From Fimenecus sp036652055 (GTDB taxonomy: Bacteria; Bacillota; Clostridia; Oscillospirales; Acutalibacteraceae), in assembly GCA_036652055.1 (NCBI GenBank), contig JAVVWP010000003.1, forward strand, positions 1 through 64,000: a stretch of 64,000 nt of DNA, written 5' to 3'. A program made the translations under genes and the position numbers. Of this stretch, positions 32,090-40,345 are shown in pieces. Each line of letters starts with the position of its first letter. Position 1 is the stretch's first letter. The notes beneath the pieces are model-generated. The model ran no database searches. It saw only the letters and a list, made by a program, of their open reading frames with translations, and was not told the origin of the DNA.

Positions 32090-33423
32090 TTTTTAGCACT
32101 CTCCTCTCTCATAATTGCTTTTGCATTTCTCATATATTGAACAAGTGGTTTTCCTGCTGGGCAAGCATATGCACACGAGCCACACTCCATACAAACGGTT
32201 ATGCCTGCTTTTTCAAGATGATAAACATCTTTAGCCTGTGCATACCTATTAATAAGCGTTGGCATTAAGCTAAGCGGACACGCCCTTGCACATCTGCCAC
32301 ATCGAATACAATCGGTTTCCTTTTTAAGGCTTAAATCCTTTTGCGTGAATGCAAGTATCGCATTGTTGTTTTTTAAAATAGGGCGGTGCGTATCAACAAT
32401 TGCAAACCCCATCATAGGTCCGCCTGCAACAATTTTAACAGGATCCTCTTTAAATCCACCGCAAGTTTTAATAATATATTCGATTTCTGTTCCGATTGGC
32501 ACTCTTAAATTTTGAGGGGCAACAATCGCCGAGCCATCAACTGTTAATGAACGGCTGACAAGCGGTTTTCCTGTTTTTATGTATCTTGAAATAAATGCAG
32601 TCGTTGCAACATTCATAACTACGCAGCCTACATCACCTGGCAATTTTCCTGGTGGCACTTTTTTGCCAGTAGCTGAAAGCACCATCATTTTTTCAGCACC
32701 CTGCGGATAATAGGATTTAAGTGGCATTACTTTTATTTCGTCCATATCATCATTAGTTGCTGCTATTTTTAGGAGAGTTTTTATGGCTTCTGGTTTATTG
32801 TCCTCTACTGCTATAATTACTTTTTTAAAGCCTAAAATATCTTTTAAAATTTGTATTCCGCCCATTACATCCCAAGAATTATCAATACATTCACGATAAT
32901 CAACAGTTATGTATGGTTCGCATTCAGCGGCATTTATTATTAATGTGTCTATATTTTTATCAGCTTGAAAATTCAGCTTTACATGAGTTGGAAATCCTGC
33001 TCCTCCAAGACCTACCACGCCCGACTCACGAACAGCCTTTACCAAATCTTCTCTTGTGTCAAGCTTTGGCGGTTTTATATCTTCAAAAATAGCCATTTCG
33101 CCGTCATTTTCAATAATGACAGCTTCACAAAGCGTTCCCATTGCAGTTCTGACTTCTTTAACTGCGGTTACTTTTCCAGATATTGATGAATGAACAGGCA
33201 CGCTTACATACTGGTCGCTGTCGCCTACTACCTGCCCGACCTTTACAAGGTCGCCAACCTTTACCGTAGGTTTACAGGCTGCACCGATATGCTGGCTCAT
33301 AGGCAGTGTCACCATCTCAGGTGCTTCTATCCTTTTTGCCTGCATATTCTTTGTGTTCTTTTCGTGAGAAACCTTGACTCCGCCACGGACTTTGCCTCTT
33401 GGTTTTATTATTTCGGAGTGCAT
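32086..33423 (-). CDS. rnfC: Rnf complex subunit RnfC (NADH/FMN-binding)
   Basis: 445 residues. VTLPMSQHIGAACKPTVKVG at the N-terminus is the RnfC barrel-sandwich motif. The Rossmann-like flavin/NADH part includes ESGVVGLGGAGFPTHVKLNF and NAAECEPYITVDYRE. Two [4Fe-4S] motifs follow, CIRCGRCARACPLSLMP and CMECGSCAYACPAGKPL. RnfC docks NAD+ and is homologous to the NuoF flavin domain. The ATG follows GGGGGAG; the gene starts one base after the Gx-transporter stop. Confidence 0.96.
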   Translation of the reverse strand: MHSEIIKPRGKVRGGVKVSHEKNTKNMQAKRIEAPEMVTLPMSQHIGAACKPTVKVGDLVKVGQVVGDSDQYVSVPVHSSISGKVTAVKEVRTAMGTLCEAVIIENDGEMAIFEDIKPPKLDTREDLVKAVRESGVVGLGGAGFPTHVKLNFQADKNIDTLIINAAECEPYITVDYRECIDNSWDVMGGIQILKDILGFKKVIIAVEDNKPEAIKTLLKIAATNDDMDEIKVMPLKSYYPQGAEKMMVLSATGKKVPPGKLPGDVGCVVMNVATTAFISRYIKTGKPLVSRSLTVDGSAIVAPQNLRVPIGTEIEYIIKTCGGFKEDPVKIVAGGPMMGFAIVDTHRPILKNNNAILAFTQKDLSLKKETDCIRCGRCARACPLSLMPTLINRYAQAKDVYHLEKAGITVCMECGSCAYACPAGKPLVQYMRNAKAIMREESAKK

Positions 33424-33942
33424 TTATTCTCCCCCTTTACCTTTAATTATATTTAACATATGTGGCATTATTGCTTTTAGCACTATTCCCGTAAGTATTC
33501 CTGACACTACGCCAAAAACAATTAAAAATGGTGCATAACCTATTGCCGCTGATGAGCCTATCATTATAGTTGCAACTATAAGTTGACCTAAATTGTGCAT
33601 TACCGCAGAAATTATTCCTATTCCGATAAATCCAACTTTTTTTGTATATCTAAATAATAGATACATAGCACCTGTGCTTAAAATTCCGCCACAAAGGCTC
33701 ATAAAAAATGAGGTTACCCCCCTTGTTATTCCTGCAAAAAATGCTTTTATAAAGGTTAGCAGCATTGCTGGAATAAAACCCATTGACGCCGAAACAAACA
33801 TTGTAGCAATATTTGAAAGCCCTAACTTTGCACCAGGTGGTAAAAAAGGCGTTATCGGCACTAAGCTTTCAAAAAAAGAAAGCGTTATAGCAACTGCCGC
33901 CAAAATCCCAAACAAGGAAATTTTTAATGTTGATTTTTTCAT
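33424..33942 (-). CDS. Gx transporter family / EetB-like membrane protein
   Basis: 173 residues with five hydrophobic segments, including PPGAKLGLSNIATMF, FIPAMLLTFIKAFFAGI and GGILSTGAMYLLFRY. This matches PF07456, annotated as Gx transporter or heptaprenyl diphosphate synthase component I, and is the family of EetB from the Listeria flavin-based extracellular electron transfer locus (recalled). Molecular role unproven. Start ATG at 33942: GAGGAAAA lies just upstream, while a TTG 15 bases earlier overlaps that SD. It sits between the NusG-II gene and rnfC in one operon. Confidence 0.85.
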   Translation of the reverse strand: MKKSTLKISLFGILAAVAITLSFFESLVPITPFLPPGAKLGLSNIATMFVSASMGFIPAMLLTFIKAFFAGITRGVTSFFMSLCGGILSTGAMYLLFRYTKKVGFIGIGIISAVMHNLGQLIVATIMIGSSAAIGYAPFLIVFGVVSGILTGIVLKAIMPHMLNIIKGKGGE

Positions 33943-33953
33943 ATAAATTTTCC

Positions 33954-34331
33954 TCAATAGGTCATTATATCTATCTTTTGTTCATCTTTTCCGACAATTT
34001 TAATAACAGTTTTTTCAGGAACGCATACTGCTACATCAAAAGCATCTGTCAAGCTTCCACACTTTACACACAGCTCGTCTTTGCACGGTGAGCTTTTGAA
34101 ACGAATACTATTATTTTCTGCCTCTATTACAACGCCATTTTCGAGAGTAAACTCTTTTTTCTCGCCCAAAGTATTGAGGTTAATTTCCATAACTGTTTGC
34201 CCGTTTACAATCACTATTGCGTCTTTGCTTTTATAGTCTGATAAAGCTTGATATGTAAAGAACGAGGCACTTATTAGAAGCATTAATACAATAAGAATAA
34301 TATCGAATTTTGTAATAGCTTTTCTATTCAT
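33954..34331 (-). CDS. NusG domain II (EetA-like) membrane-anchored protein
   Basis: 125 residues. One N-terminal membrane helix (DIILIVLMLLISASFFTY), then a small beta domain of the NusG_II type (AIVIVNGQTVMEINLN, VIEAENNSIRFKSSPC). Three Cys occur in a CKDELCVKCG cluster in the extracytoplasmic part, typical of the family. It is unrelated to transcription factor NusG in role; in Listeria the homologue EetA acts in flavin-based extracellular electron transfer (recalled). Overlaps the apbE stop by 8 bases. Confidence 0.85.
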   Translation of the reverse strand: MNRKAITKFDIILIVLMLLISASFFTYQALSDYKSKDAIVIVNGQTVMEINLNTLGEKKEFTLENGVVIEAENNSIRFKSSPCKDELCVKCGSLTDAFDVAVCVPEKTVIKIVGKDEQKIDIMTY

Positions 34332-35343
34332 ATTGCACCAATTTAAAATCAGGATTTGTTATTTTAACAAGGTCTTTAAGCCCCTGTGTAACAACTACTG
34401 TTTTATCCTTTTTTACGAATACCGCTTGACTGCTGTAAAGCTTTAATACTTCACAGCTTTTTTCTATTCCAAGGGCAAAACACATCGTTGAAAGTGCATC
34501 GCTAACATAGCCTTTATCAGAAAAAACTGTTACACTTGTAATTTCGCCATCAACTGGATAGCCTGTTGTTAAATCCAAAATATGATGATAGGATTTCCCG
34601 TATTTTTCAAAGGTCTTTTCATAGTCACCTGAAGTTGACACAAATCCATTTTCAATTTTTATGGTAGCAAAATACTCATTTTCTGCTGCGAAAGGATTTC
34701 TAATACCAACAGAGCGTTTATTTTCGCCACAAATGCCAACACTTCCGCCAACGCTAACAATCAAGCTACCTTTTTGACCGCTTTCTTTGAAGGCATTAAC
34801 AGCTTCGTCGCAAGCCGCACCCTTGCCAACAGCACCTAAATTGATGATTTGACCTTTTTCAGTTTTAATTTTTCTGTTTTGGTCATCAAAGATTAATGTA
34901 TTGTCATTACACAGCTTTTTTCTATCTAAAATTTCGGCATTAGATGGAACTCTAAATTCGCTTGTGTCAAATCCCCAGCATTCAGTTAGCGCCCCAGAGG
35001 AAACCGACACTTTATTTTCGCTGTGTGAGAATATTTCTGCTGAATTTTTAATGTAATTGTAAAGCGTATCGGATAAAGCTAAATCATCGCTATGGTTTAA
35101 TTTATAAACTTCTGCATTTTCATTATTCTTTGACATAATTAAATCAGCAGACTTGATTTTTTCAATAATCGAATTAAGAATTTCATCCGCATTATCTAAA
35201 TCGCCATAATATGTTGTAAAAATTGTTGTTCCCATTGCAAAGTCAATCTTTTCTGCCTTTTGCGGTGGCTTATTACAAGAAGAAAAGAGTAAAACTATGG
35301 CAAGAAAAACAAGTGCCATTTTATATGTTTTTTGCCGTTTCAC
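34324..35343 (-). CDS. apbE: FAD:protein FMN transferase ApbE, lipoprotein
   Basis: 339 residues. The N-terminal signal ends in a lipobox (LLFSSC), so the enzyme is anchored outside. The ApbE domain shows FAMGTTIFTTYYG, ALTECWGFD, NLGAVGKGAACDEAV, SVGGSVGICGENK and SGDYEKTFEKYGKSYHHILD, ending in ALSTMCFALG with the metal-binding Asp before it. It transfers FMN from FAD to Thr of RnfG and RnfD. Likely start GTG at 35343 after GGAGTTG; a GTG seven codons earlier overlaps the SD. First gene of the operon that continues to rnfB. Confidence 0.95.
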   Translation of the reverse strand: MKRQKTYKMALVFLAIVLLFSSCNKPPQKAEKIDFAMGTTIFTTYYGDLDNADEILNSIIEKIKSADLIMSKNNENAEVYKLNHSDDLALSDTLYNYIKNSAEIFSHSENKVSVSSGALTECWGFDTSEFRVPSNAEILDRKKLCNDNTLIFDDQNRKIKTEKGQIINLGAVGKGAACDEAVNAFKESGQKGSLIVSVGGSVGICGENKRSVGIRNPFAAENEYFATIKIENGFVSTSGDYEKTFEKYGKSYHHILDLTTGYPVDGEITSVTVFSDKGYVSDALSTMCFALGIEKSCEVLKLYSSQAVFVKKDKTVVVTQGLKDLVKITNPDFKLVQYE

Positions 35344-35375
35344 TAAATCAACTCCATTTTTCACATAACATAACT

Positions 35376-35404
35376 AATATACAATATTTTGCCACAATGT
35401 TCAA
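35376..35404 (-). promoter_or_regulatory. Promoter of the apbE-rnf operon
   Basis: Minus strand -35 TTGAAC (35399-35404), -10 TATATT (35376-35381), spacer 17, located 33 bases before the GTG start. No second promoter is evident between the nine genes downstream. Confidence 0.65.
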
Positions 35405-35450
35405 GTAATGATATTTATTTGTCAATATTTTCTATGTAGTTATGTAAAGG

Positions 35451-36848
35451 CTAAAAAGAATGATTATTAATTAACAAAAGATTTATTCCGTTTTCATAAG
35501 GCAAATCGTTAGCAAGCTTGATTGTGAGAGAGGCGTCCCTTTTATGCCTAAACATAATTCCAAAGCTATCACCATCATTTATTTCGCATTCTACCTTTAG
35601 CTGACCAAAGGCTGAAAGGCTCATTTTGTCAAAATCACTTTGAATAAATTCACAGTTATTAACGACATAGACGAGGTCGAACTCGTGGGGTGCAGAAAAT
35701 CCAAAATTATTTATTATAAAGTGTAGTTTCCCACTACTTATATTAAAATTACTAACAGCCAATTGATAGCCTAAATGATATTTAATGTAATCGAATATTG
35801 AAATTTTACCATCATTTAGCATTTTAGGGTTAAACGCTATTGAAAGCTCTTTGAAATCATTTTCATATAAGTATTCACTTTTCCACTCTTGCATATCAAA
35901 TGTTTTATTTTCTTCTTTGTAATTGTGAGTAATGCTAAGTGAAGTTAAACCGTATCCTGCAATCTGCTTTAAAAGCAATTTGCCATCAATATTTGGAACT
36001 GTATTATCTCTGCCCCATGGCATTTCACCATCAGCAAGATTATATTGATTTTTTAAAAGCAAATTATTATATTGTGGGTGGTCAAAGGGTATCATTCCCC
36101 ATTCGTGGTAAATGCCCACCAAGAAATCATCGTGAACTGTAAAGCGTATGTCCTGACCATCTGGTATAAACTCATAAAAATCAGGCTTTCTCATCATTAT
36201 TGCAACATTTTTAGGGAACATATCTGTTACTGCCTCTATAACTCTTTTATAGTCAAGCTTTTTTGTTTCACTATGCCCCTCGCCCCAAAGCCCAATCATT
36301 CCAAGCTGGACTGCATAAACCGTTTTATTGAAAAGGTCTATATTTTCAGCAAAAAAAGCCTTTAACTGCTTGCAATGCTTTTCGATTATTTCAGTTGACG
36401 CTCCCATTTTCAGCGGTCGTTCATATTCATATGCAAATCTTAAAAGAATTCTAACATTTTTCTTTTCTATTTCTTTTAAATAATCTTTAAGCTGACCCAG
36501 TGCTTTTTCATCAAGTGGCTTTTTATAGTATTCACTAAGATAAACATAACACTGCACAAGCATTATACTATCACTTTTGTAAAGCTCTAATTCACTGTTT
36601 AGCCTTTCATAAGCATTACCCATTCCGCCATATGACGAAAGGCTACCAAGCGTTATATATACCTCACCACGAAAACCCCTGTCAGGATTTTTTAAAAGCT
36701 CTTCATTCATACCACAAATTTTAAGATTATCGCAAATGTCACATTGGAACTCTTTTTTTATAGCAGGATATTCTTTTATGTTATAACTTTTTGCCTTTGC
36801 AAAATGCGAGAACACTGATGTAATTATATTTTTCATTTTTTTAGGCAT
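35451..36848 (-). CDS. DUF4874/DUF4832-type putative glycan-active protein
   Basis: 465 residues. No signal peptide is visible. KNPDRGFRGEVYITLG near residue 53 resembles the N-terminal NP-x-RGF motif of DUF4874, followed by a barrel-like region (RILLRFAYEYERPL, VYAVQLGMIGLWGEGHSE with a plausible catalytic Glu) and a later YGLTSLSITHNYKEEN segment; the C-terminal 100 residues look like a beta domain as in DUF4832. Proteins of this type are thought to be sugar-active, but no activity is established. SD GAGGAG, 7 bases before the ATG. Its own transcript, following the XRE regulator terminator. Confidence 0.6.
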   Translation of the reverse strand: MPKKMKNIITSVFSHFAKAKSYNIKEYPAIKKEFQCDICDNLKICGMNEELLKNPDRGFRGEVYITLGSLSSYGGMGNAYERLNSELELYKSDSIMLVQCYVYLSEYYKKPLDEKALGQLKDYLKEIEKKNVRILLRFAYEYERPLKMGASTEIIEKHCKQLKAFFAENIDLFNKTVYAVQLGMIGLWGEGHSETKKLDYKRVIEAVTDMFPKNVAIMMRKPDFYEFIPDGQDIRFTVHDDFLVGIYHEWGMIPFDHPQYNNLLLKNQYNLADGEMPWGRDNTVPNIDGKLLLKQIAGYGLTSLSITHNYKEENKTFDMQEWKSEYLYENDFKELSIAFNPKMLNDGKISIFDYIKYHLGYQLAVSNFNISSGKLHFIINNFGFSAPHEFDLVYVVNNCEFIQSDFDKMSLSAFGQLKVECEINDGDSFGIMFRHKRDASLTIKLANDLPYENGINLLLINNHSF

Positions 36849-36877
36849 TATATTTCTCCTCTTTATATAGCAAAACA

Positions 36878-36903
36878 GGCAATTTTCAAAAATGAAAACT
36901 GCC
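36878..36903 (-). terminator. Terminator of the XRE regulator gene
   Basis: Minus strand GGCAGTTTTC / GAAAATTGCC stem with a 6-base loop followed by TGTTTTGC. Confidence 0.65.
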
Positions 36904-36920
36904 CGTAATAGTTTATTAAA

Positions 36921-37541
36921 TTATTTTGCTTTTTTTTCTTTATTTGGCTTGTAAAAAACGCTGATGAGCCAATAATAAAGAGGAATGATGAGGAACATTA
37001 TCCACGCTGGGTGCCAAAAACCCGTAGCAAATCCTAACATTAAATAAATTGCAACGATTATTTCGGGAACTGGCATTGCAAGGAGAGTTGCCTTATCACT
37101 GTAACAACAAATTCCACCTGCAAAGTGATAATAAATCGGGATTAAGAGCATAACTATCCAGCCTGGATGCCAAAAGTCAAAGAAAAATCCCATAATAAGG
37201 TAAATAATAACTATGAAAATTGGTGTTGGAAACTTTAAAAGCTTAACGCCTAAAAGCTGACGAGGTTTTTTTGGCAGCTTTTCTTTTTTTGCTTTATTTT
37301 CAGCATTTCCATTAGCATTATCTTCAATACTTTCATCATTCATCGTATTTAAGAGTGTATCAAGCGACATTCCGTAAAGCTCTGCAAGTGCAATTAAATT
37401 GTCAGTATCAGGTGATGCCTCAGCTCTTTCCCATTTTGAAATTGCTTGACGGCTAATTCCTAATTTTGCAGCAAGCGCTTCTTGAGATAAGCCATTTTCT
37501 TTTCTGAGTTGTACCAATCTGTTAGCTGTTTCTATGTTCAT
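36921..37541 (-). CDS. XRE-family regulator fused to a duplicated membrane module
   Basis: 206 residues. N-terminal Cro/C1 HTH (LVQLRKENGLSQEALAAKLG, ISRQAISKWERAEASP), a charged linker, then two copies of a hydrophobic unit: PTPIFIVIIYLIMGFFFDFW with HPGWIVMLLIPIYY, and PVPEIIVAIYLMLGFATGFW with HPAWIMFLIIPLYY. The duplicated pattern is P-x-P-x-x-I-V-x-I-Y-L-x-x-G-F then F-W-H-P-x-W-I. The protein should be a membrane-tethered DNA-binding protein that senses an unknown envelope signal. A palindrome over its own -10 box suggests autoregulation. SD AAAGGAGTT. Confidence 0.85.
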   Translation of the reverse strand: MNIETANRLVQLRKENGLSQEALAAKLGISRQAISKWERAEASPDTDNLIALAELYGMSLDTLLNTMNDESIEDNANGNAENKAKKEKLPKKPRQLLGVKLLKFPTPIFIVIIYLIMGFFFDFWHPGWIVMLLIPIYYHFAGGICCYSDKATLLAMPVPEIIVAIYLMLGFATGFWHPAWIMFLIIPLYYWLISVFYKPNKEKKAK

Positions 37542-37574
37542 AAATTAACTCCTTTGCAAAGTTTTGATTTAATA

Positions 37575-37603
37575 ATTATACACTATATGTATTTATATGG
37601 CAA
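37575..37603 (-). promoter_or_regulatory. Promoter and likely operator of the XRE regulator
   Basis: Minus strand -35 TTGCCA (37598-37603), -10 TATAAT (37575-37580), spacer 17. The inverted repeat ATACA ctata TGTAT (37578-37592) overlaps the -10 and spacer, a position suited to repression by the XRE protein itself. Confidence 0.6.
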
Positions 37604-37628
37604 TACTTTATTGTTTAATTGTTTTTTC

Positions 37629-38522
37629 TTAGTATCCCATTTTTTTGCAATTTGCTTGATGTTCTTCGTAAGTCGCTGCAAAAGCATGAGTGTATGGTGG
37701 TTTTGTATCTATAACAAAATACAAATAATTAGTATCAGCAGGATATAAAGCAGCATTTATTGAAGCCATTCCCGGATTGCAAATTGGCCCTGCTGGAAGC
37801 CCTGCGCATCTATAAGTATTATAATTAAATTTGTACTGTTCGATTTTGTTGGGGTATTTTTCTTGAATTACACCAGTGCAATATTTAACTGTTACATCAC
37901 ATTGAAGCTGCATTTTTTGAGAAAGCCTATTATAAAGTGTTGATGAAATTAAATTTCGTTGCTCCTCTGTGAATGCTTCTTTTTCAATGATTGAGGCTAC
38001 CGTTAAAATTTCGTGAACTGTTTTTCCCATCTCTTTTGCACGCTGGCGTAATGTTTCATTAAACTTTGCTGCAAATGTTGAAACAAGCTTATCGATAACA
38101 AGTTTTGGATCGCTACCTTTTTTGAACGAATAAGTAGCAGGGAACATATATCCCTCAAGGCGAAAACATACATTTTGAGCCTTGCCTAAATCGGCTAAAA
38201 CTGGGTTTGAATTTATATCATAATTTTGTGAGGCGTTAACAAAAGCATCAGCAGGACACACCCCTTTTTCTTCTAAAAGCCACGAAAGCTTTAAAAGTGT
38301 GTATCCCTCAGGAATTGTTACACTTACTGAATTATTTTCAGCTATATCAGTTCCTTTAGTTGTAATTGTTTCGTCATCAGAAGGGTTTGTCGTTGTAATC
38401 GAATCAGGATCATAAACCACATTTGGAGCAGTTGTCGTAGCTAATTCATTCGTTTTTCCGCAAGAGGCAAATGAAAAAGTTAAAGCTATAACCAAAGCCA
38501 AAGAAATTATTTTTGTTTTCAT
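37629..38522 (-). CDS. mltG: MltG/YceG-type endolytic murein transglycosylase, lipoprotein
   Basis: 297 residues. The N-terminal signal ends SFASC, a lipobox, instead of the usual single membrane helix. A Thr-rich linker follows, then a LysM-like part (VTIPEGYTLLKLSWLL) and the YceG domain: LEGYMFPATYSFKKGS, LTVASIIEKEAFTEEQRN with the catalytic Glu, STLYNRLSQKMQLQCDVTV, YNTYRCAGLPAGPICNPGMA and YLYFVIDTKPPYTHAF. MltG cuts nascent peptidoglycan and sets glycan-strand length. Single gene between the XRE regulator and the MATE transporter. Confidence 0.92.
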   Translation of the reverse strand: MKTKIISLALVIALTFSFASCGKTNELATTTAPNVVYDPDSITTTNPSDDETITTKGTDIAENNSVSVTIPEGYTLLKLSWLLEEKGVCPADAFVNASQNYDINSNPVLADLGKAQNVCFRLEGYMFPATYSFKKGSDPKLVIDKLVSTFAAKFNETLRQRAKEMGKTVHEILTVASIIEKEAFTEEQRNLISSTLYNRLSQKMQLQCDVTVKYCTGVIQEKYPNKIEQYKFNYNTYRCAGLPAGPICNPGMASINAALYPADTNYLYFVIDTKPPYTHAFAATYEEHQANCKKMGY

Positions 38523-38590
38523 AAGTTAAATTCCAATACCTTTAAAGATTTGATTTTATTATTTTAACATTTTTCGAGCATTTTTGCAAA

Positions 38591-39946
38591 TTATTTTACT
38601 ATATTTCTAATCCATTTGCCTTTTACATATCTTGGAAATCCGACAATGGCTTTATAAATTTCTTCTATCATTAGCATTGCATAAACAATATAGATAGGCT
38701 GTTTTAAAATTAGCCCTCCTATAACTGCCATTGGAACGCCTATAAGCCAAACCCCTGAAAAGTCAAGGAACAAGGCATATTTTGTATCGCCACCACTTCT
38801 AAGTACTCCGACAATATTTACATAATTATAAGTTTTAAACGGCATATAAAGAGCGAACACTAAAAGACATATTGATGCACATCTGCTAACCTCTGGTGAA
38901 AGCCCGAACAGCATTAAAATATATTTTTTGGTTAATATTAATAATCCTGCAAGGACAAAAGTTACAATTAGATTTGTTATTAATATAACCTTTGAATGCC
39001 TTTTTGCCTCATCTAATTTATCATTTCCCATTTCATTGCCAAGAACAACACCAGTTGCCGAAGAAAGCCCTGCAAACGCCGCTACAAAGGTTTCTTCGAT
39101 TATGCTGACAACTGTTATGGTTGCAACCGAAATAACGCCCATACGCCCATATACGAGCGAATACATAGTAACTCCGAGTCCCCACATTGATTCGTTAAAT
39201 ATAACTGGCGTTGCAATTCTAAAGAATTTTTTAAGGAAAGCTTTGTCAAAATTAAACAGGTCTTTTAATTTTGCCGCTCCGACATCTTTTGAAACATAAA
39301 CAACTGTTAGAATTGCTATGCACTCAAAGGCTCTTGCAATAAGCGTTCCTATTGCTGCACCCTGCACTCCAAGCTGTGGAAATCCAAGCTTTCCATAAAT
39401 TAAAATATAATTTATAAAAACATTGATAAGTATTGCTGTTCCTGTAATGTATACTGTGAATTTAACCTTGTTTATTGCCCTATAAAAAAATGTGTAGCAC
39501 TGAGAAATAGCCTGAAACGGATAGGAAAAGGCAACTATTAAAAGATATTTACTGCCAAGAGCTATTATGTTTTGATCGGGCGTGAAAATCCTAAGCACTC
39601 CACTTGGCATTATTGAACCTGCTAAGAAAAATATTATTGCAGCAGTAAGCCCCAAGCTTACAGATATTCCAAGAACTCTGCGGACATTTTTAACATCTTT
39701 ATTGCCCCAATATTGAGCAGTTAAAACTGTTGCACCGCCTGCTATTCCAAAAAGTAAAAGTGAAAGCACAAAAAACACTTTATTTGAAAGCCCAACAGCG
39801 GCAAGGGATTCTTCGCCAAGCTTTCCTATCATTATTGTATCCATAACATTTAGTGCATTATTTAAAAGACCTTGAAGTGCAACTGGAATTGCAACTGCCA
39901 AAGCCTTTTTATAGAAATGTTTATCGTATGCTGAAATCTTTGTCAT
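38591..39946 (-). CDS. MATE family efflux transporter
   Basis: 451 residues, twelve predicted helices in two homologous halves. ALNVMDTIMIGKLGEESLAA and VGLSNKVFFVLSLLLFGIAG form the first half motif; GTLIARAFECIAILTVVYV and FAGLSSATGVVLGNEMGNDK mark the second half. MATE proteins export drugs or metabolites using Na+ or H+. SD AAAAGGAAA precedes the ATG. Substrate not deducible. The repeat-rich gap follows on its upstream side. Confidence 0.92.
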   Translation of the reverse strand: MTKISAYDKHFYKKALAVAIPVALQGLLNNALNVMDTIMIGKLGEESLAAVGLSNKVFFVLSLLLFGIAGGATVLTAQYWGNKDVKNVRRVLGISVSLGLTAAIIFFLAGSIMPSGVLRIFTPDQNIIALGSKYLLIVAFSYPFQAISQCYTFFYRAINKVKFTVYITGTAILINVFINYILIYGKLGFPQLGVQGAAIGTLIARAFECIAILTVVYVSKDVGAAKLKDLFNFDKAFLKKFFRIATPVIFNESMWGLGVTMYSLVYGRMGVISVATITVVSIIEETFVAAFAGLSSATGVVLGNEMGNDKLDEAKRHSKVILITNLIVTFVLAGLLILTKKYILMLFGLSPEVSRCASICLLVFALYMPFKTYNYVNIVGVLRSGGDTKYALFLDFSGVWLIGVPMAVIGGLILKQPIYIVYAMLMIEEIYKAIVGFPRYVKGKWIRNIVK

Positions 39947-40049
39947 TATTTTTCCTTTTCAATTATATATATTTTTAGTTTAACACAGGTTAATATAATA
40001 ATCTATATTTAGACAAAACACAAGCATTTTTTTGATTTGGCTTACTTTG

Positions 40050-40102
40050 AAAGTCCCTCCTTCAGGCATTTGCGAATGGCTTGCTTGCCTTAAGAGGGAG
40101 CG
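40050..40102. repeat. CTCCCTCCTTCAG repeat family, type A copy 1
   Basis: AAAGTCCCTCCTTCAGGC, then ATTTGCGAAT, GGCTTGCTTGCC and TTAAGAGGGAGCG. The TCCCTC start pairs with the GAGGGA end, forming one large hairpin around ATTTGCGAAT. Identical to the copy at 40276. The 399-base gap 39947-40345 is mostly this repeat family. Confidence 0.85.
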
Positions 40103-40134
40103 TAGGAGTTGCTGTAATTTTACTTGTTCCTTAG

Positions 40135-40185
40135 TTGCTCCCTCCTTCAGGCATTTGCGAATGCCAGCTTCCTCCAGAGGAAGCG
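40135..40185. repeat. CTCCCTCCTTCAG repeat family, type B copy 1
   Basis: TTGCTCCCTCCTTCAGGCAT, TTGCGAATGCC, then AGCTTCCTCCAGAGGAAGCG. GGCATT / AATGCC and GCTTCCTC / GAGGAAGC are two adjacent hairpins. Repeats 83 bases later including its flanks. Confidence 0.85.
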
Positions 40186-40217
40186 TAGGAGTTGCTGTAA
40201 TTTTACTTATTCCTTAG

Positions 40218-40268
40218 TTGCTCCCTCCTTCAGGCATTTGCGAATGCCAGCTTCCTCCAGAGGAAGCG
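40218..40268. repeat. CTCCCTCCTTCAG repeat family, type B copy 2
   Basis: Identical in core to 40135-40185; the flank TAGGAGTTGCTGTAATTTTA is also shared, so an 83-base unit is tandemly duplicated. Confidence 0.85.
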
Positions 40269-40275
40269 TAAAAAG

Positions 40276-40328
40276 AAAGTCCCTCCTTCAGGCATTTGCG
40301 AATGGCTTGCTTGCCTTAAGAGGGAGCG
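40276..40328. repeat. CTCCCTCCTTCAG repeat family, type A copy 2
   Basis: Same sequence as 40050-40102. The order A-B-B-A gives a nested arrangement in 280 bases. Confidence 0.85.
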
Positions 40329-40345
40329 AAAAGCGAGGGGGAAAT

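Noticed and set aside
33954..34331. Transcription factor NusG
   Set aside because: Only domain II is present, with a membrane helix and no NGN or KOW domain; it is the envelope NusG-II family.
40050..40328. CRISPR array
   Set aside because: Units are palindromic, alternate between two types and have identical rather than unique spacers; no cas genes nearby.
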